Shown here: positions 1 to 9,327 of the stretch, one piece after another
Numbering within the stretch: the stretch's first letter is position 1
How the letters are laid out: every line of letters begins with the position of its first letter
Assembly (NCBI GenBank): GCA_902592615.1
Contig: CACJFI010000004.1
Location: 46,525 to 110,524, forward strand
DNA length: 64,000 nucleotides
From: an uncultured SAR116 cluster alpha proteobacterium
GTDB lineage: Bacteria > Pseudomonadota > Alphaproteobacteria > Puniceispirillales > Marisalimonadaceae
Direction: 5' to 3'
The notes under the pieces: model-generated
Seen by the model: the letters and a program-made list of their open reading frames with translations, nothing else
What the model was told of the DNA's origin: nothing
Database searches by the model: none
Program-made: the position numbers and the translations under genes

Positions 1-184
1 GAATAGTTGATAAAAATAGATTTCCTCTCATTGACACCCATTTATTATTATTTCGACCTCGTCCATTTGTTTGTAAATAAGATAAATATGAACTACCCTC
101 TGGTAATCCTTTTTTTGCATTTTTAATGGCTATATCATTTGTACTAGAACAAGTTTGCAAAATATTGAGATCAAAATATGTCAA
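1..184 (-). CDS. birA: Biotin--[acetyl-CoA-carboxylase] ligase, N-terminal part (runs off the window)
   Basis: Partial gene of about 61 codons, cut by the left edge. Translated on the minus strand it reads TYFDLNILQTCSSTNDIA, then a stretch ending QTNGRGRNNNKWVS and GNLFLSTI. This matches the start of the BirA catalytic domain: the S-S-T-N-D motif that binds biotin and the G-R-G-R-x-x-x-x-W loop that holds biotinyl-AMP. The enzyme attaches biotin to the carboxyl carrier protein of acetyl-CoA carboxylase in the cytoplasm. No N-terminal DNA-binding domain fits, so it is the short, non-regulatory type. The start is uncertain: the frame is closed by a stop just upstream, and the only conventional start codon before the SSTND motif is the TTG at 184. 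It lies 17 bases after the NuoL-like gene on the same strand and is probably cotranscribed. In many alphaproteobacteria birA directly follows the nuo operon. Confidence 0.75.
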   Translation of the reverse strand, partial: MTYFDLNILQTCSSTNDIAIKNAKKGLPEGSSYLSYLQTNGRGRNNNKWVSMRGNLFLSTI

Positions 185-201
185 GAGATACCTATAAATT
201 T

Positions 202-1893
202 TTATCTATTAAAATCATAAGAAGTAAAAGACTTTAGATAATATTTAAATAATTTATTATTTTTGAGTTTTAAATTATTTCCTAATTTTGGAATAATAAA
301 ATAATTTAAAAAAGCTAAAAAAATTCCAATATAGCAAACAGTGTTTCTAATTTCAAAAAGTAATTCATTATCATTAAAATTATGATTAAGAGAAAAGCTA
401 GTATCACCTATAAATAACAAACGCCATATGATTTCTCCAAAATTACCTGAAAATAAATTATTCAAATACCAACCTAAAAAGATTATAAAAACAGAAAAAA
501 TAAATAGAGTTAATCTTAAATAAAGTGAACCTTCTTCTATCTTATTATATATATGAATATTACAATTATTTTGACCTAAAAAAACAACAATAATGACCTT
601 AAAAGAAATATAGCTAATAATAAAAGTATAAAAAAAACAGTAAGAAAAAATTAATAAATAGCTTACATCATTGACTAATGATAATTGAGATAAAAATAAT
701 TGATTTGAATAAAACCCAGAAAAATGTGGTATTCCTAACAAAGAAACAAATCCAATTAAAATGAACAAAAACATAGAAGGACATTTTATAATAAGATTTC
801 CCATTCTCCTGATATTTTGTTCATTATTAAGTTTTGATGAAATGATTCCAAAACACAAAGACAGTGTTAACAAAGAAATTGTAGATGTTAAAAAATGGAA
901 AACTACAGCACTGTATAACTTTAAACCAACTCCAATCAATAAAATGCCAAATTGAATAGACGATATATATATAATCAATTTATTCAAATTATACGTTCGA
1001 AACAGTAATATTGAAAAAATGAAAATTAAAAAAGAACCCAGTAACAATATAACTTTAAAGAAGTCTAAACTCAGTTGAGTAAATGTCAAGAAACGTAGAA
1101 TAAAATAGAGTCCAACAGGCAGATATAGTAAATATAAAACAAGTGAATAAGAAGTTGTATTGAGATTTAACAAATCGTACCTGGAATTTGAAATATAAAA
1201 TTGACGACATCTTAATAAAAAAGAGAAAAATAAAATAAAAGTTACAATTTCAAAATTACTAAAAAATTTATTCGATATAGTGTAATTATTTTCAATTATT
1301 TGAATATTTTTGAATATAATATCAAAATTTATTGAGTTTGAGAGTGTGTAAATAAAATACAAACTTAAAAAAAAGCAGAGGTCAGATACTCTGTTTTCAA
1401 AAAATATATTACTATTATCAATTTTATTTTGTGAAATATTACAAATCAAATAAGTTGATAAAATTACTAAATACCATGCTAAAAAAAACTGAAACAGATT
1501 ATTTGAAGTTATTAGAACTAATACACTAAAAATTGAAAGTGACAGATAACTATTTATTTTAAAATTTGGTAGATGGTTTTTTTTAAAATTTATTGAAAAT
1601 ATTGTAAGTAGAAAACCAATAACCGTTATTAAAACAATTAGGCCTGAAACAAGCAAATCAAATCTTAAACTCCAGTCAATAAACAAATGATCATATTTTA
1701 TTAATGTAAAGAAAAATAGTGGTATATCTTTATCTAAATTCAAAATTTTTATAAAAATAAATAGACTTAATAGAAAAGAAAGACCGTATATAATAATATT
1801 TATAACAAATAATAATTCTGTTTTTAAATTTTGATTAAAAAACTGAAATAATAAAAAACTTAATAATGGGAAAATAAATAAAAATATTTCCAT
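202..1893 (-). CDS. Divergent NuoL-like (complex I antiporter-type) membrane protein lacking channel charges
   Basis: A 563-residue polytopic membrane protein with about 14 hydrophobic segments. Its framework is that of NuoL: the segment SYLSLSIFSVLVLITSNNLF (about 115-134), INFDIIF (188-194), YSAVVFHFLT (327-336) and LLGIPHFSGFYSN (385-397) align by eye with the NuoL consensus. The residues that carry protons in complex I are replaced. The Glu of GWEGVGL is Tyr141. The Lys of GKSAQ is Arg228, followed by Cys-Arg. The Lys of NDIKR is Asn304. The second His of FHLFTH is Ser337, with the following FFK Lys now Leu341. The Lys of FSKDE is Asn397. The HTWLPDAM loop is not recognisable. The frame is nevertheless intact for 563 codons. 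It lies 92 bases after nqrF on the same strand and just before birA. The family (PF00361-like) is fairly secure; a working proton pump is unlikely. No DabA or Mrp partner gene is visible, so DabB or MrpA is not favoured. Confidence 0.7.
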   Translation of the reverse strand: MEIFLFIFPLLSFLLFQFFNQNLKTELLFVINIIIYGLSFLLSLFIFIKILNLDKDIPLFFFTLIKYDHLFIDWSLRFDLLVSGLIVLITVIGFLLTIFSINFKKNHLPNFKINSYLSLSIFSVLVLITSNNLFQFFLAWYLVILSTYLICNISQNKIDNSNIFFENRVSDLCFFLSLYFIYTLSNSINFDIIFKNIQIIENNYTISNKFFSNFEIVTFILFFSFLLRCRQFYISNSRYDLLNLNTTSYSLVLYLLYLPVGLYFILRFLTFTQLSLDFFKVILLLGSFLIFIFSILLFRTYNLNKLIIYISSIQFGILLIGVGLKLYSAVVFHFLTSTISLLTLSLCFGIISSKLNNEQNIRRMGNLIIKCPSMFLFILIGFVSLLGIPHFSGFYSNQLFLSQLSLVNDVSYLLIFSYCFFYTFIISYISFKVIIVVFLGQNNCNIHIYNKIEEGSLYLRLTLFIFSVFIIFLGWYLNNLFSGNFGEIIWRLLFIGDTSFSLNHNFNDNELLFEIRNTVCYIGIFLAFLNYFIIPKLGNNLKLKNNKLFKYYLKSFTSYDFNR

Positions 1894-1901
1894 GTTTCAC
1901 G

Positions 1902-1959
1902 ACTTAATTTTTATTTTAAAATATAATATAAAATTATGAATGCAAATTAAAAATTAAGT
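1902..1959. repeat. AT-rich 12-base inverted repeat between nqrF and the NuoL-like gene
   Basis: Positions 1902-1913 (acttaattttta) are the exact reverse complement of 1948-1959, separated by 34 bases. The arms hold only two G:C pairs and the loop is long, so this would be a weak terminator at best. It is the only structure in the 92-base gap and may mark the end of nqr transcription or be chance in AT-rich DNA. Confidence 0.3.
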
Positions 1960-1985
1960 GTAAAAATTGGAATAAATAATTAAAT

Positions 1986-3206
1986 TTATCCACCAAAATC
2001 ATCTAGCATTATATCTTCTCTATCAACACCTAGATCAAGAAGCATGTTTATAACTGATTGGTTCATCATTGGTGGACCACACATATAATATTCGCAGTCT
2101 TCAGGCGCAGGATGATCTTTAAGATATTGTTCATATAAAACGTTATGAATAAAACCGGTAAGACCGTCCCATTTATCTTCAGGCATAGCATCAGAAAGAG
2201 CCACATGCCAACTGAAATTTGAGTTCTCTATTGCTAATTTATTAAAATCTTCAACATAAAACATTTCTTTTTTAGATCTAGCGCCGTACCAAAAAGTAAC
2301 CTTACGTTTAGTTTTAATCCTATTAAATTGATCAAAAAGATGACTTCTCATAGGCGCCATTCCTGCACCACCACCAATAAAAACCATCTCTTTTTCTGTT
2401 TCTCTGGCAAAAAATTCTCCAAAAGGACCAGAAATTACAACTTCGTCACCAGGTCTTAGGTTAAAAATATATGAAGACATCTTTCCAGCAGGAATTCCCG
2501 TAGAACCAGGCGGTGGAGAGGCTATTCTTACATTTAGCATTACAATGCCTTTTTCATCAGGACAATTTGCCATGGAATAAGCTCTTTCTATTGGCTCATT
2601 ACTTTCAGCGTTAAAATCCCATATTTTAAATCTATCCCAATCCGCATGATATTCTTTTGCAACATCAAAATCTTTGTAAGATAAGGAATAACTTGGAGCT
2701 TCAATTTGTATATACCCCCCTGCTCTAAAGTTAACATCTTCACCTTCAGGAAGTTCTAATATTAATTCTTTTATGAAAGTAGCAACATTATCATTACTTC
2801 TAACTTTGCATCTCCATTTCTTAACACCAAAAACTTCTTCTGGTACCTCAATTTCCATATCTTGCTTTACTGCAACTTGACACGATAAGCGGTCGCCACA
2901 AGATGCTTCTCTTTTATTTATATGGCTTTCCTCAGTAGGCAGGATAGCTCCACCACCTGAGTGAACTTTAACTTTACATTGAGCACAGGTACCACCTCCA
3001 CCGCAAGCTGATGGTACAAAAAGTTTTTCAGCTGCAAGTGTTTGTAACAATTTACCACCAGCAGGAACAGAGACAGTTTTTTCACCATTAATTGTAATAT
3101 TAACATCACCAGACGAAACCAACTTACTTCTAGCAAATATAATGATTGATACCAGAGTAAGTACTATCATTGTAAAAAGAGTTATACCAAGTACAAATGT
3201 ATCCAT
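1986..3206 (-). CDS. nqrF: Na+-translocating NADH:quinone reductase subunit F
   Basis: NqrF is the entry point of electrons: it oxidises NADH in the cytoplasm with FAD and passes electrons through a 2Fe-2S cluster. The 406-residue product is the usual family length. It has an N-terminal membrane anchor (about residues 4-24), then a plant-type ferredoxin domain with cluster ligands Cys68, Cys74, Cys77 and Cys109 ([11 protein letters not shown]), then a ferredoxin reductase module with the FAD motif RAYSMAN (about 209-215) and the nucleotide-binding [11 protein letters not shown] (about 277-287). It is the last gene of nqrABCDEF and begins 11 bases after nqrE. Identity is very secure. Confidence 0.98.
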   Translation of the reverse strand: MDTFVLGITLFTMIVLTLVSIIIFARSKLVSSGDVNITINGEKTVSVPAGGKLLQTLAAEKLFVPSACGGGGTCAQCKVKVHSGGGAILPTEESHINKREASCGDRLSCQVAVKQDMEIEVPEEVFGVKKWRCKVRSNDNVATFIKELILELPEGEDVNFRAGGYIQIEAPSYSLSYKDFDVAKEYHADWDRFKIWDFNAESNEPIERAYSMANCPDEKGIVMLNVRIASPPPGSTGIPAGKMSSYIFNLRPGDEVVISGPFGEFFARETEKEMVFIGGGAGMAPMRSHLFDQFNRIKTKRKVTFWYGARSKKEMFYVEDFNKLAIENSNFSWHVALSDAMPEDKWDGLTGFIHNVLYEQYLKDHPAPEDCEYYMCGPPMMNQSVINMLLDLGVDREDIMLDDFGG

Positions 3207-3217
3207 TTCTAAATCCT

Positions 3218-3826
3218 TTAAAGTTTAACACCGGAAAAACACATAAAAGCCATTGCCATAAGCCCAGCAGTAATAAATGTAATTCCAAGACCTTGCAAGC
3301 CATCCGGTATATCACTATACTTAAGCTTTTCTCTAACACCAGCCATAGTAGCAATTGCCAAGGCCCAACCAAATCCCGATGCTATTCCATATGTTGTAGC
3401 CTCAGAAAAATTATAATCTCTTTCTACCATAAATAATGAACCTCCTAAAATTGCGCAATTCACAGTAATTAAGGGTAAAAATATACCTAGTGCATTATAT
3501 AATGGTGGAAAATATTTGTCTAATATCATCTCTAGAATTTGAACCAATGCCGCTATAACACCTATGTAAGAAATAAGTCCTAAAAAGGTCAGGTCAATAT
3601 CTGGGAAACCTGCCCAAGCTAATGCACCCGGTTTTAACAAATATGAAAGTATAATATTATTTGCGGGAACGGTTATTGATTGAACTATCATTACTGAAAT
3701 ACCTAGGCCAATAGCTGTTGATATTTTCTTTGATACAGCAATGAAAGTACACATTCCTAAAAAAAAAGATAGAGCTAAATTTTCTACAAAAATTGCTTTT
3801 ACAGCTAATGATATTAAACCTTCCAT
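3218..3826 (-). CDS. nqrE: Na+-translocating NADH:quinone reductase subunit E
   Basis: A 202-residue six-helix membrane subunit, homologous to NqrD and arranged with inverted topology. Cys26 (LGMCTFIA) and Cys124 (VNCAILGGS) are the conserved residues that, together with two cysteines of NqrD, hold the intramembrane iron centre between the ferredoxin of NqrF and the FMN of NqrC. The start codon shares one base with the stop codon of nqrD (TAATG), so translation is probably coupled. The iron centre needs NqrM, which is encoded at 9110. Confidence 0.98.
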   Translation of the reverse strand: MEGLISLAVKAIFVENLALSFFLGMCTFIAVSKKISTAIGLGISVMIVQSITVPANNIILSYLLKPGALAWAGFPDIDLTFLGLISYIGVIAALVQILEMILDKYFPPLYNALGIFLPLITVNCAILGGSLFMVERDYNFSEATTYGIASGFGWALAIATMAGVREKLKYSDIPDGLQGLGITFITAGLMAMAFMCFSGVKL

Positions 3827-4479
3827 TAATGTTCCTTTAATGTTTGTATTTTGTATTCACGAGCCTCAACTTGAGATTTTTTCCATGTCCTTACACCCCA
3901 GATGATAAACCCAATAATGAAGAATGCTGAAGGAGGCAGCAATAACAAACCATTTGGAACATACCATCCACCATTGCTCACTGGATCAAAAATCATTACC
4001 CCAAATAATGAACCTGATCCAAAAAGTTCCCTAATTACACCAACACTCATTAATAAGAGACTATACCCAAGACCATTGCCAACACCATCAACAAATGATT
4101 CAAAAGGCTTATTTTTCATTGCAAAAGCTTCTGCTCTTCCCATAACAATACAATTTGTGATAATTAAACCAACAAAAACTGATAATGTTTTAGAAATCTC
4201 ATAAGCATATGCTTTTATTATTTGGTCAACAAGAATCACTAAAGATGCAATTATAACCATCTGAACAATAATTCTGATTGAATTAGGAATATAATGTCTT
4301 AAAAATGAAATAAATAAAGACGAAAATCCACAAACAGCAATCACAGCTAATGACATAACAAAAGCTACATTCAAAGAAGAGGTAACTGCCAAAGCTGAAC
4401 AAATTCCTAAAACTTGAAGTGTTATGGGATTGTTATCTACCAATGGATCAGTAAGTAATTGTTTTCTAGTTTGAGACAT
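3826..4479 (-). CDS. nqrD: Na+-translocating NADH:quinone reductase subunit D
   Basis: A 217-residue integral membrane subunit of the Na+ pump. Cys27 (LGICSALAV) and Cys110 ([13 protein letters not shown]) are at the positions known in the family to ligate the intramembrane iron with NqrE. The length is normal. The gene overlaps nqrC by one base at its start and nqrE by one base at its end, as expected for a stoichiometric membrane complex. Confidence 0.98.
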   Translation of the reverse strand: MSQTRKQLLTDPLVDNNPITLQVLGICSALAVTSSLNVAFVMSLAVIAVCGFSSLFISFLRHYIPNSIRIIVQMVIIASLVILVDQIIKAYAYEISKTLSVFVGLIITNCIVMGRAEAFAMKNKPFESFVDGVGNGLGYSLLLMSVGVIRELFGSGSLFGVMIFDPVSNGGWYVPNGLLLLPPSAFFIIGFIIWGVRTWKKSQVEAREYKIQTLKEH

Positions 4480-5270
4480 TAAGCTTCTCCATTCTGTAAA
4501 TTTGTAAGAAACTTTTTAAAACCAGCCTCACCCATCCAAAACTTTACTAAATTATCAACACCATTTGATGTAAGTGTAGCTCCAGCTAAAGCGTCAATGT
4601 GATGTTCTTTATATTTTTGAGTTTTGGCAACTGTAATCATCAGTTCACCACTATCATTGTTAAGCTTCTTTCCTTTCCATTGTGCTTTCCATTTAGGATT
4701 ATCTACTTCAGCTCCTAACCCAGGTGTTTCTGCATGTTGGTAGAATTGAAGACCAAAAATATCATTGCCATTTTTTTCTAAAGCTATAAAACCGTATAAA
4801 GTTGACCATAAACCATATCCATGTATTGGAAGTATTATCTTGTCTAAAGATCCATCATCTTTTTTGAGGAGATAGACAGTTGCAAAATTTGTTCTCCTTC
4901 CAATTGACGCTGGATCTTCTTTTAATGATATACTTAATTGAGGATCTTCAGCAGCTTTTCTATCGTCAAAACTGAGAGGATCAAAGCGATTTGTAAATTT
5001 ACCCTGATTTAAGTCTACGACAATTGGCTCGAATGAAGAAAAAGATTTTTTAACATCTATACCTTCATAATAAAGTCCTGCAACTTGAAGAATGTTTTTT
5101 TGCTTATCAACTGCTTTATTTACTTCTTGAACTTCTTTTAAGTTGACAGCAGCGAATGAAACGACCATAGAACAAACAAGGCAAAGGGTTATTGCGACTA
5201 TTATAGTTTTTGTCATGCCATCAACTGGCATATTTTTAAATTTTGTTAGGATATCATTGGGTTTGGACAT
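4479..5270 (-). CDS. nqrC: Na+-translocating NADH:quinone reductase subunit C (covalent FMN)
   Basis: A 263-residue subunit with one N-terminal membrane helix (about 21-41) and a large periplasmic FMN domain. The flavinylation motif is [10 protein letters not shown] (227-235), so the FMN phosphate is expected on Thr232. The usual Ser of the SGAT motif is Ala here. ApbE, encoded at 8012, makes this bond. The gene starts 17 bases inside the end of nqrB; this is the only complete start that keeps the N-terminal cytoplasmic tail before the helix. Confidence 0.98.
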   Translation of the reverse strand: MSKPNDILTKFKNMPVDGMTKTIIVAITLCLVCSMVVSFAAVNLKEVQEVNKAVDKQKNILQVAGLYYEGIDVKKSFSSFEPIVVDLNQGKFTNRFDPLSFDDRKAAEDPQLSISLKEDPASIGRRTNFATVYLLKKDDGSLDKIILPIHGYGLWSTLYGFIALEKNGNDIFGLQFYQHAETPGLGAEVDNPKWKAQWKGKKLNNDSGELMITVAKTQKYKEHHIDALAGATLTSNGVDNLVKFWMGEAGFKKFLTNLQNGEA

Positions 5271-6471
5271 TAAATTTTGTCCTTCTTTTAATATTAGCCA
5301 TGACTACAAAATGATCAATCAATGGCGCAAATATATTTCCAAATAAAATAGCAAGCATCATACCTTCTGGAAATGCAGGATTTAATACTCTTATCATGAT
5401 AACCATAAAACCTATTAATGCACCATATATGTATCTTCCAAGATTTGTATGACTTCCAGATACAGGTTCGGTTACCATAAAAACTAAGCCAAAAGCATAA
5501 CTTCCAATGACTAGATGCCAATACCAAGGCATACTAAACATTGGATTTGTATCTGAACCTACCCAATTAAGAAATGAAGAAAAAATAATCATTCCTAAAA
5601 GACATCCAACAACCATCCTATAGTTTGCAATTCTTGTTAAAAGAAGAAAAACCAAACCTATGGCGCATGCAAGAGTAGAGGTTTCGCCAAGTGATCCCTG
5701 AATTGTTCCAAGAAAAGCATCTGTCCATGTTATTCCATAATTACTTAAACTTTCATAACCTTCGGCTGCTGCTATCCCTAAAGAAGTTGCTCCTGAATAT
5801 CCATCAACTGGTGTCCAGATTGAGTCACCTGACATATAAGCAGGGTATGCAAAATATAAAAATGCACGACCTGTAAGTGCAGGATTAAGAAAGTTCTTCC
5901 CAGTTCCACCAAAAACCTCCTTCCCAACGACAACACCAAAGGCAATACCAAGCGCTACCTGCCATAAAGGAGTAGATGCAGGCAAGGTTAATGCAAATAA
6001 CATAGAAGAAACTAAAAAACCTTCATTTACCTCGTGACCTCTAATTGTAGCAAATGTTACTTCACAAATACCTCCAGCTATTAAAGTCGTTAAATATATT
6101 GGTAAAAAATACAATAATCCATGAAAAATATTCGATACTAAACTCTCAGGACTGATTCCTAAGCCAGTAAATTGAAGCAATGATATACGCCATCCTGATT
6201 GCGCTTCAACACCTACAGTAGCCAAAGCACTGTTAGTCTGTAACCCAGTATTGTAAAGGGCCCATAAAATACATGGTATAGTAGAGATCACAACGTAAGT
6301 CATTACCCTTTTCATATCTACAAAGCTTCTTGCGTGGGGAGCAACTTTTGTAACTGTATTACTTGTAAAAAATATTGTCTCAACCATTTCGAAAAGTGGA
6401 TAATATTTTTCATATTTACCGCCTTTTTCAAAATGAGGTTCTAGAGAATGGAAATAATTTCTTAATGACAT
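5254..6471 (-). CDS. nqrB: Na+-translocating NADH:quinone reductase subunit B (Na+ channel, covalent FMN)
   Basis: A 405-residue polytopic subunit that carries the Na+ pathway, a covalently bound FMN and riboflavin. The FMN attachment site is SGAT at 226-229, with Thr229 as the expected acceptor for ApbE. The conserved GGTGKNFLNPALTGRAF region (188-204) and the glycine-rich helices match the NqrB/RnfD family; the match to NqrA next door and the covalent-FMN NqrC excludes RnfD. The gene begins only 3 bases after nqrA. Confidence 0.98.
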   Translation of the reverse strand: MSLRNYFHSLEPHFEKGGKYEKYYPLFEMVETIFFTSNTVTKVAPHARSFVDMKRVMTYVVISTIPCILWALYNTGLQTNSALATVGVEAQSGWRISLLQFTGLGISPESLVSNIFHGLLYFLPIYLTTLIAGGICEVTFATIRGHEVNEGFLVSSMLFALTLPASTPLWQVALGIAFGVVVGKEVFGGTGKNFLNPALTGRAFLYFAYPAYMSGDSIWTPVDGYSGATSLGIAAAEGYESLSNYGITWTDAFLGTIQGSLGETSTLACAIGLVFLLLTRIANYRMVVGCLLGMIIFSSFLNWVGSDTNPMFSMPWYWHLVIGSYAFGLVFMVTEPVSGSHTNLGRYIYGALIGFMVIMIRVLNPAFPEGMMLAILFGNIFAPLIDHFVVMANIKRRTKFNVQTQ

Positions 6472-6474
6472 TAA

Positions 6475-7818
6475 TTAACCTTCTTTTTCAATTTTTGTTA
6501 AACTGTCTCTCAAAGCAGTACCATATTCATATTTTGCAGGACATGCAAAAGTACACAATGCAATATCCTCTTCATCAAGTTCTAGCGCACCTAATGATTG
6601 AGCAACGTCGGTATCCATTACCAAAAGAGATCTTAGTAATTGTGTTGGTAAGAAATCCTGTGGCATTAAGGATTCAAAAACACCAGTTGGAACCATTGCT
6701 CTTCTTCCTCCGTTTAAATTTGAGGTAAGATTAAATAATTTAAAAAAACTAAAAGCAGATAAAAGGACAGGCATAACTGAATATTTGTTGGGTTGAGGTT
6801 TAATCCAACCAAAAAAATGTTTCTCTTTATCTTCTTTTATAATCGTAATTTGCCTAGAATATTTTCCTAAATAAGCCATGTCTCCATTCGCATGAAACCC
6901 TGACAAAATAGAACCTGAAATTATTCTACAATCTTCTGTTTTGTTATATTCTCCTTCTAGAATATCATCAAGACATGCACCAACAATTGTTTTAACTAAT
7001 CTGGGATTATAAGACAAAGGACCAGATATTGAAATTGTTCTATTGATATCAATATAGCCTTTTAGAAATAAATTACCAATTGCAATAACATCTTGATAAT
7101 TAACTGACCATACTGTCTTATTTGCATTTGGTGGGTCTAAAAAATGCATATGAGTGCCACTCAAACCAGCAGGATGTGGTCCAGAAAATTCGTATGTATC
7201 AAAACCATTGACACTAATTTCACTATTTTCTTTTTTACATATGAAAATATTGCCGTTTGTCAATAGTGAAATACGTTTTACACCTTCTTCAAATGCTTTC
7301 AGATCATTCATAATAATAATATCTGCATCTGGGCTAAGTGGCTCTGTGTCCATGGCGGTTATAAAAATTGAAGATGGTTCAGATTGACTATCAGGGATTT
7401 TTGAGTAAGGCCTTGTTAAAAAAGAAGTCCATAAACCACTGCTAAACAAGCATTTTTTTGTGAACTCTTTATTTGATTTTTCTTTTGTGTGAAGTTTCTT
7501 TATTTCAATACCTTTATCCTCTAAATCCTCTATATCAATAACAACGCTCAATAGTGCCCTTTTTTCTCCTCTATTAATTTCTTTTACAAAACCTTTACAG
7601 GGCGAAACAAAAAAAGCTTCAGGATTGTCTTTGTGACAAAAAAGAGGTGTTCCCCTCTTTACCTTATCTCCTACATTTATTAACATTTTAGGTTTAAGAC
7701 CATTATAATCAGTACCTAAGACTGCTACCGATTTTGGAATTTTAGTGTCTTCTACAACTTGTTTTGGTACTCCTGAAACAGGAATATTCAGACCTTTCTT
7801 AAGATTGAATTTATACAT
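6475..7818 (-). CDS. nqrA: Na+-translocating NADH:quinone reductase subunit A
   Basis: A 447-residue soluble cytoplasmic subunit that docks on NqrB at the quinone-binding side. The opening FNLKKGLNIPVSGVP and the biotinyl-lipoyl-like segment with VGDKVKRGTPLF and SPCKGFVKEINRGEKRA are typical of NqrA; no membrane helix is present. It is the first gene of the operon. Its presence separates this complex from the related RNF complex, which has no NqrA. The operon promoter must lie in the 193-base AT-rich gap shared with the divergent apbE; I could not choose a convincing -35/-10 pair there. Confidence 0.98.
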   Translation of the reverse strand: MYKFNLKKGLNIPVSGVPKQVVEDTKIPKSVAVLGTDYNGLKPKMLINVGDKVKRGTPLFCHKDNPEAFFVSPCKGFVKEINRGEKRALLSVVIDIEDLEDKGIEIKKLHTKEKSNKEFTKKCLFSSGLWTSFLTRPYSKIPDSQSEPSSIFITAMDTEPLSPDADIIIMNDLKAFEEGVKRISLLTNGNIFICKKENSEISVNGFDTYEFSGPHPAGLSGTHMHFLDPPNANKTVWSVNYQDVIAIGNLFLKGYIDINRTISISGPLSYNPRLVKTIVGACLDDILEGEYNKTEDCRIISGSILSGFHANGDMAYLGKYSRQITIIKEDKEKHFFGWIKPQPNKYSVMPVLLSAFSFFKLFNLTSNLNGGRRAMVPTGVFESLMPQDFLPTQLLRSLLVMDTDVAQSLGALELDEEDIALCTFACPAKYEYGTALRDSLTKIEKEG

Positions 7819-7980
7819 TAAAAGTAATATTTGCCTCTATTTTAAAAATGATTTTAATATGATTAAAACAAGTTTATATGAATTTAACTTTTGTATATAA
7901 TATATAAAAAAAAAAACAAGAGCATATATCGATTTTTTTTGTTTTTTTTAATAAAAAATTTTTATGACAAAAATTCAACC

Positions 7981-8004
7981 AACTAACTAAATAAATAAAT
8001 AAAT
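7981..8004. repeat. Tetranucleotide tandem repeat (AACT)2(AAAT)4 in the apbE leader
   Basis: Two AACT units are followed by four AAAT units and end 7 bases before the ATG of apbE. They occupy the place where a ribosome binding site would normally be, and no purine-rich site is seen. The remaining part of the nqrA-apbE gap (7819-7980) is T- and A-tract DNA with no clear gene. Confidence 0.6.
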
Positions 8005-8011
8005 AATTGCA

Positions 8012-9079
8012 ATGGTAAAATTGAAACAAAATAAAACAAATGATTTTTTTAAGAATCAATTTTCAATTTTTTTTCTAATATTTATCATTTGTATTAGTTT
8101 TTTTTCATGTTCTCAAAACAAATACTATGATGCTCAATTAAAAGGGAATACAATGGGGACATATTATGTAATAGATCTTTTACATGTTCCAAAAAAAATA
8201 AAAATTAAAAAAATTGAAAAAGTAGTTCTAGACACCCTCGTAAAGGTAAATAAAATTTTATCTAATTGGGATAAAAATTCTGAAATAAGCACAATTAACC
8301 AATTGAATATAACCACACCAATAAAAATTTCAGATGAATTAAATGAAGTTTTTAAAACTGCAAACAAAATTAATACTAAAAGCAATGGTTTTTTTGATAT
8401 AACACTTGATCCTATAATTGAACTTTGGGGATTTGGTTACAAAAAACAAATTCAAAAAGTACCTACTGAACTGCAAATCAAAAATACATTATCTCTTGTA
8501 GGTCAAAGATCACTTATAAATTTAGATTACAAAAATAACGAGCTCAGAAAAATAAATAAAAATGTAAAAATTAATCTTTCATCTATTGGGAAAGGATTTG
8601 GAATTGATTTAATCGGAAAAAAATTAGATGAACTTGGAATAAGAAATTACTTAATCAATATTGGAGGAGACATTCTTACTAAAGGCTACAATAAAAAAGA
8701 AGAGAATTGGGTTATTGGAATTGAAAATCCAAATTTAAATGAAAAATTAATTAAAGAAATTGTTAATATATCGAATAAAGGTCTAGCTACTTCTGGAGAT
8801 TATAAAAATTTTTTTTCTAAAAGTGGTGTAAGATATTCACATATAATCAATCCTAATACTGGAAAACCAATTACTCATAAAACTAAATCAGTAACTGTAA
8901 TCCATGAAAGTTCAATGAAAGCTGATGGATGGGCTACAGCTCTTTTAGCATTAGGAAGGGTGGATGGATTAAAATTAGCAAAAAGAGAAAATATAGCAGT
9001 TCTTTTTATTGATAAAATTGATGGTAAGCTAAAAAAGTTTAAAAGTAACAAATTTCTAAATTTAAACAAAATTGATTGA
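8012..9079 (+). CDS. apbE: FAD:protein FMN transferase, lipoprotein
   Basis: ApbE transfers FMN from FAD onto Thr residues of periplasmic flavoproteins, here NqrB and NqrC. The 355-residue product has a hydrophobic N-terminus ending in a lipobox-like SFFSC (Cys about residue 33), predicting a lipoprotein facing the periplasm. Family motifs seen are GNTMGTYY, the ILSNWDKNSEIS region, a glycine-rich IGKGFGIDLIG, INIGGDI, HIINPNTGKPI and the C-terminal KADGWATALLALG with the metal-binding Asp and Thr. It diverges from nqrA and is followed by nqrM, which supports a dedicated NQR maturation role. Confidence 0.96.
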   Translation: MVKLKQNKTNDFFKNQFSIFFLIFIICISFFSCSQNKYYDAQLKGNTMGTYYVIDLLHVPKKIKIKKIEKVVLDTLVKVNKILSNWDKNSEISTINQLNITTPIKISDELNEVFKTANKINTKSNGFFDITLDPIIELWGFGYKKQIQKVPTELQIKNTLSLVGQRSLINLDYKNNELRKINKNVKINLSSIGKGFGIDLIGKKLDELGIRNYLINIGGDILTKGYNKKEENWVIGIENPNLNEKLIKEIVNISNKGLATSGDYKNFFSKSGVRYSHIINPNTGKPITHKTKSVTVIHESSMKADGWATALLALGRVDGLKLAKRENIAVLFIDKIDGKLKKFKSNKFLNLNKID

Positions 9080-9109
9080 GGTTCACAAATATAAGTAGTA
9101 AGTGTAAGT

Positions 9110-9322
9110 ATGGAAATTTTTATTATAACATTTGTAGTATTTTTAATTATCATTCTAATTATGTCATTAGGTGTAATTTTAATGAATAAAAATATTAAGG
9201 GAAGTTGTGGAGGTTTGAATGCCATCTCTGGTTCAAATAAATGCTCAGTATGTAATAAAGATATAGATCCTAACAGCCCTTTGGTAACTCAACTTAACTG
9301 TAAAAGAGCTCAAAAGATTTAA
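9110..9322 (+). CDS. nqrM: NQR maturation protein NqrM (DUF539)
   Basis: A 70-residue protein with one N-terminal membrane helix (about 3-25) and a short cysteine-rich tail. Cys33 (SCGGLNAISG), Cys45 and Cys48 (CSVC) and Cys64 match the small NqrM family, which delivers iron to the centre held by NqrD and NqrE. It lies 30 bases after apbE on the same strand, an arrangement common at the end of nqr operons. Its product and that of apbE complete the set needed to build NQR. Confidence 0.92.
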   Translation: MEIFIITFVVFLIIILIMSLGVILMNKNIKGSCGGLNAISGSNKCSVCNKDIDPNSPLVTQLNCKRAQKI

Positions 9323-9327
9323 CATAT

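Noticed and set aside
202..1893. DabB or MrpA subunit (inorganic carbon or Na+/H+ transport)
   Set aside because: No DabA-like (large zinc protein) or MrpB-G genes are next to it, and the best-matching segments follow NuoL.
2918..3436. Several open frames overlapping nqrE and nqrF on both strands
   Set aside because: They are shadows of strongly conserved nqr genes and have no family-like features.
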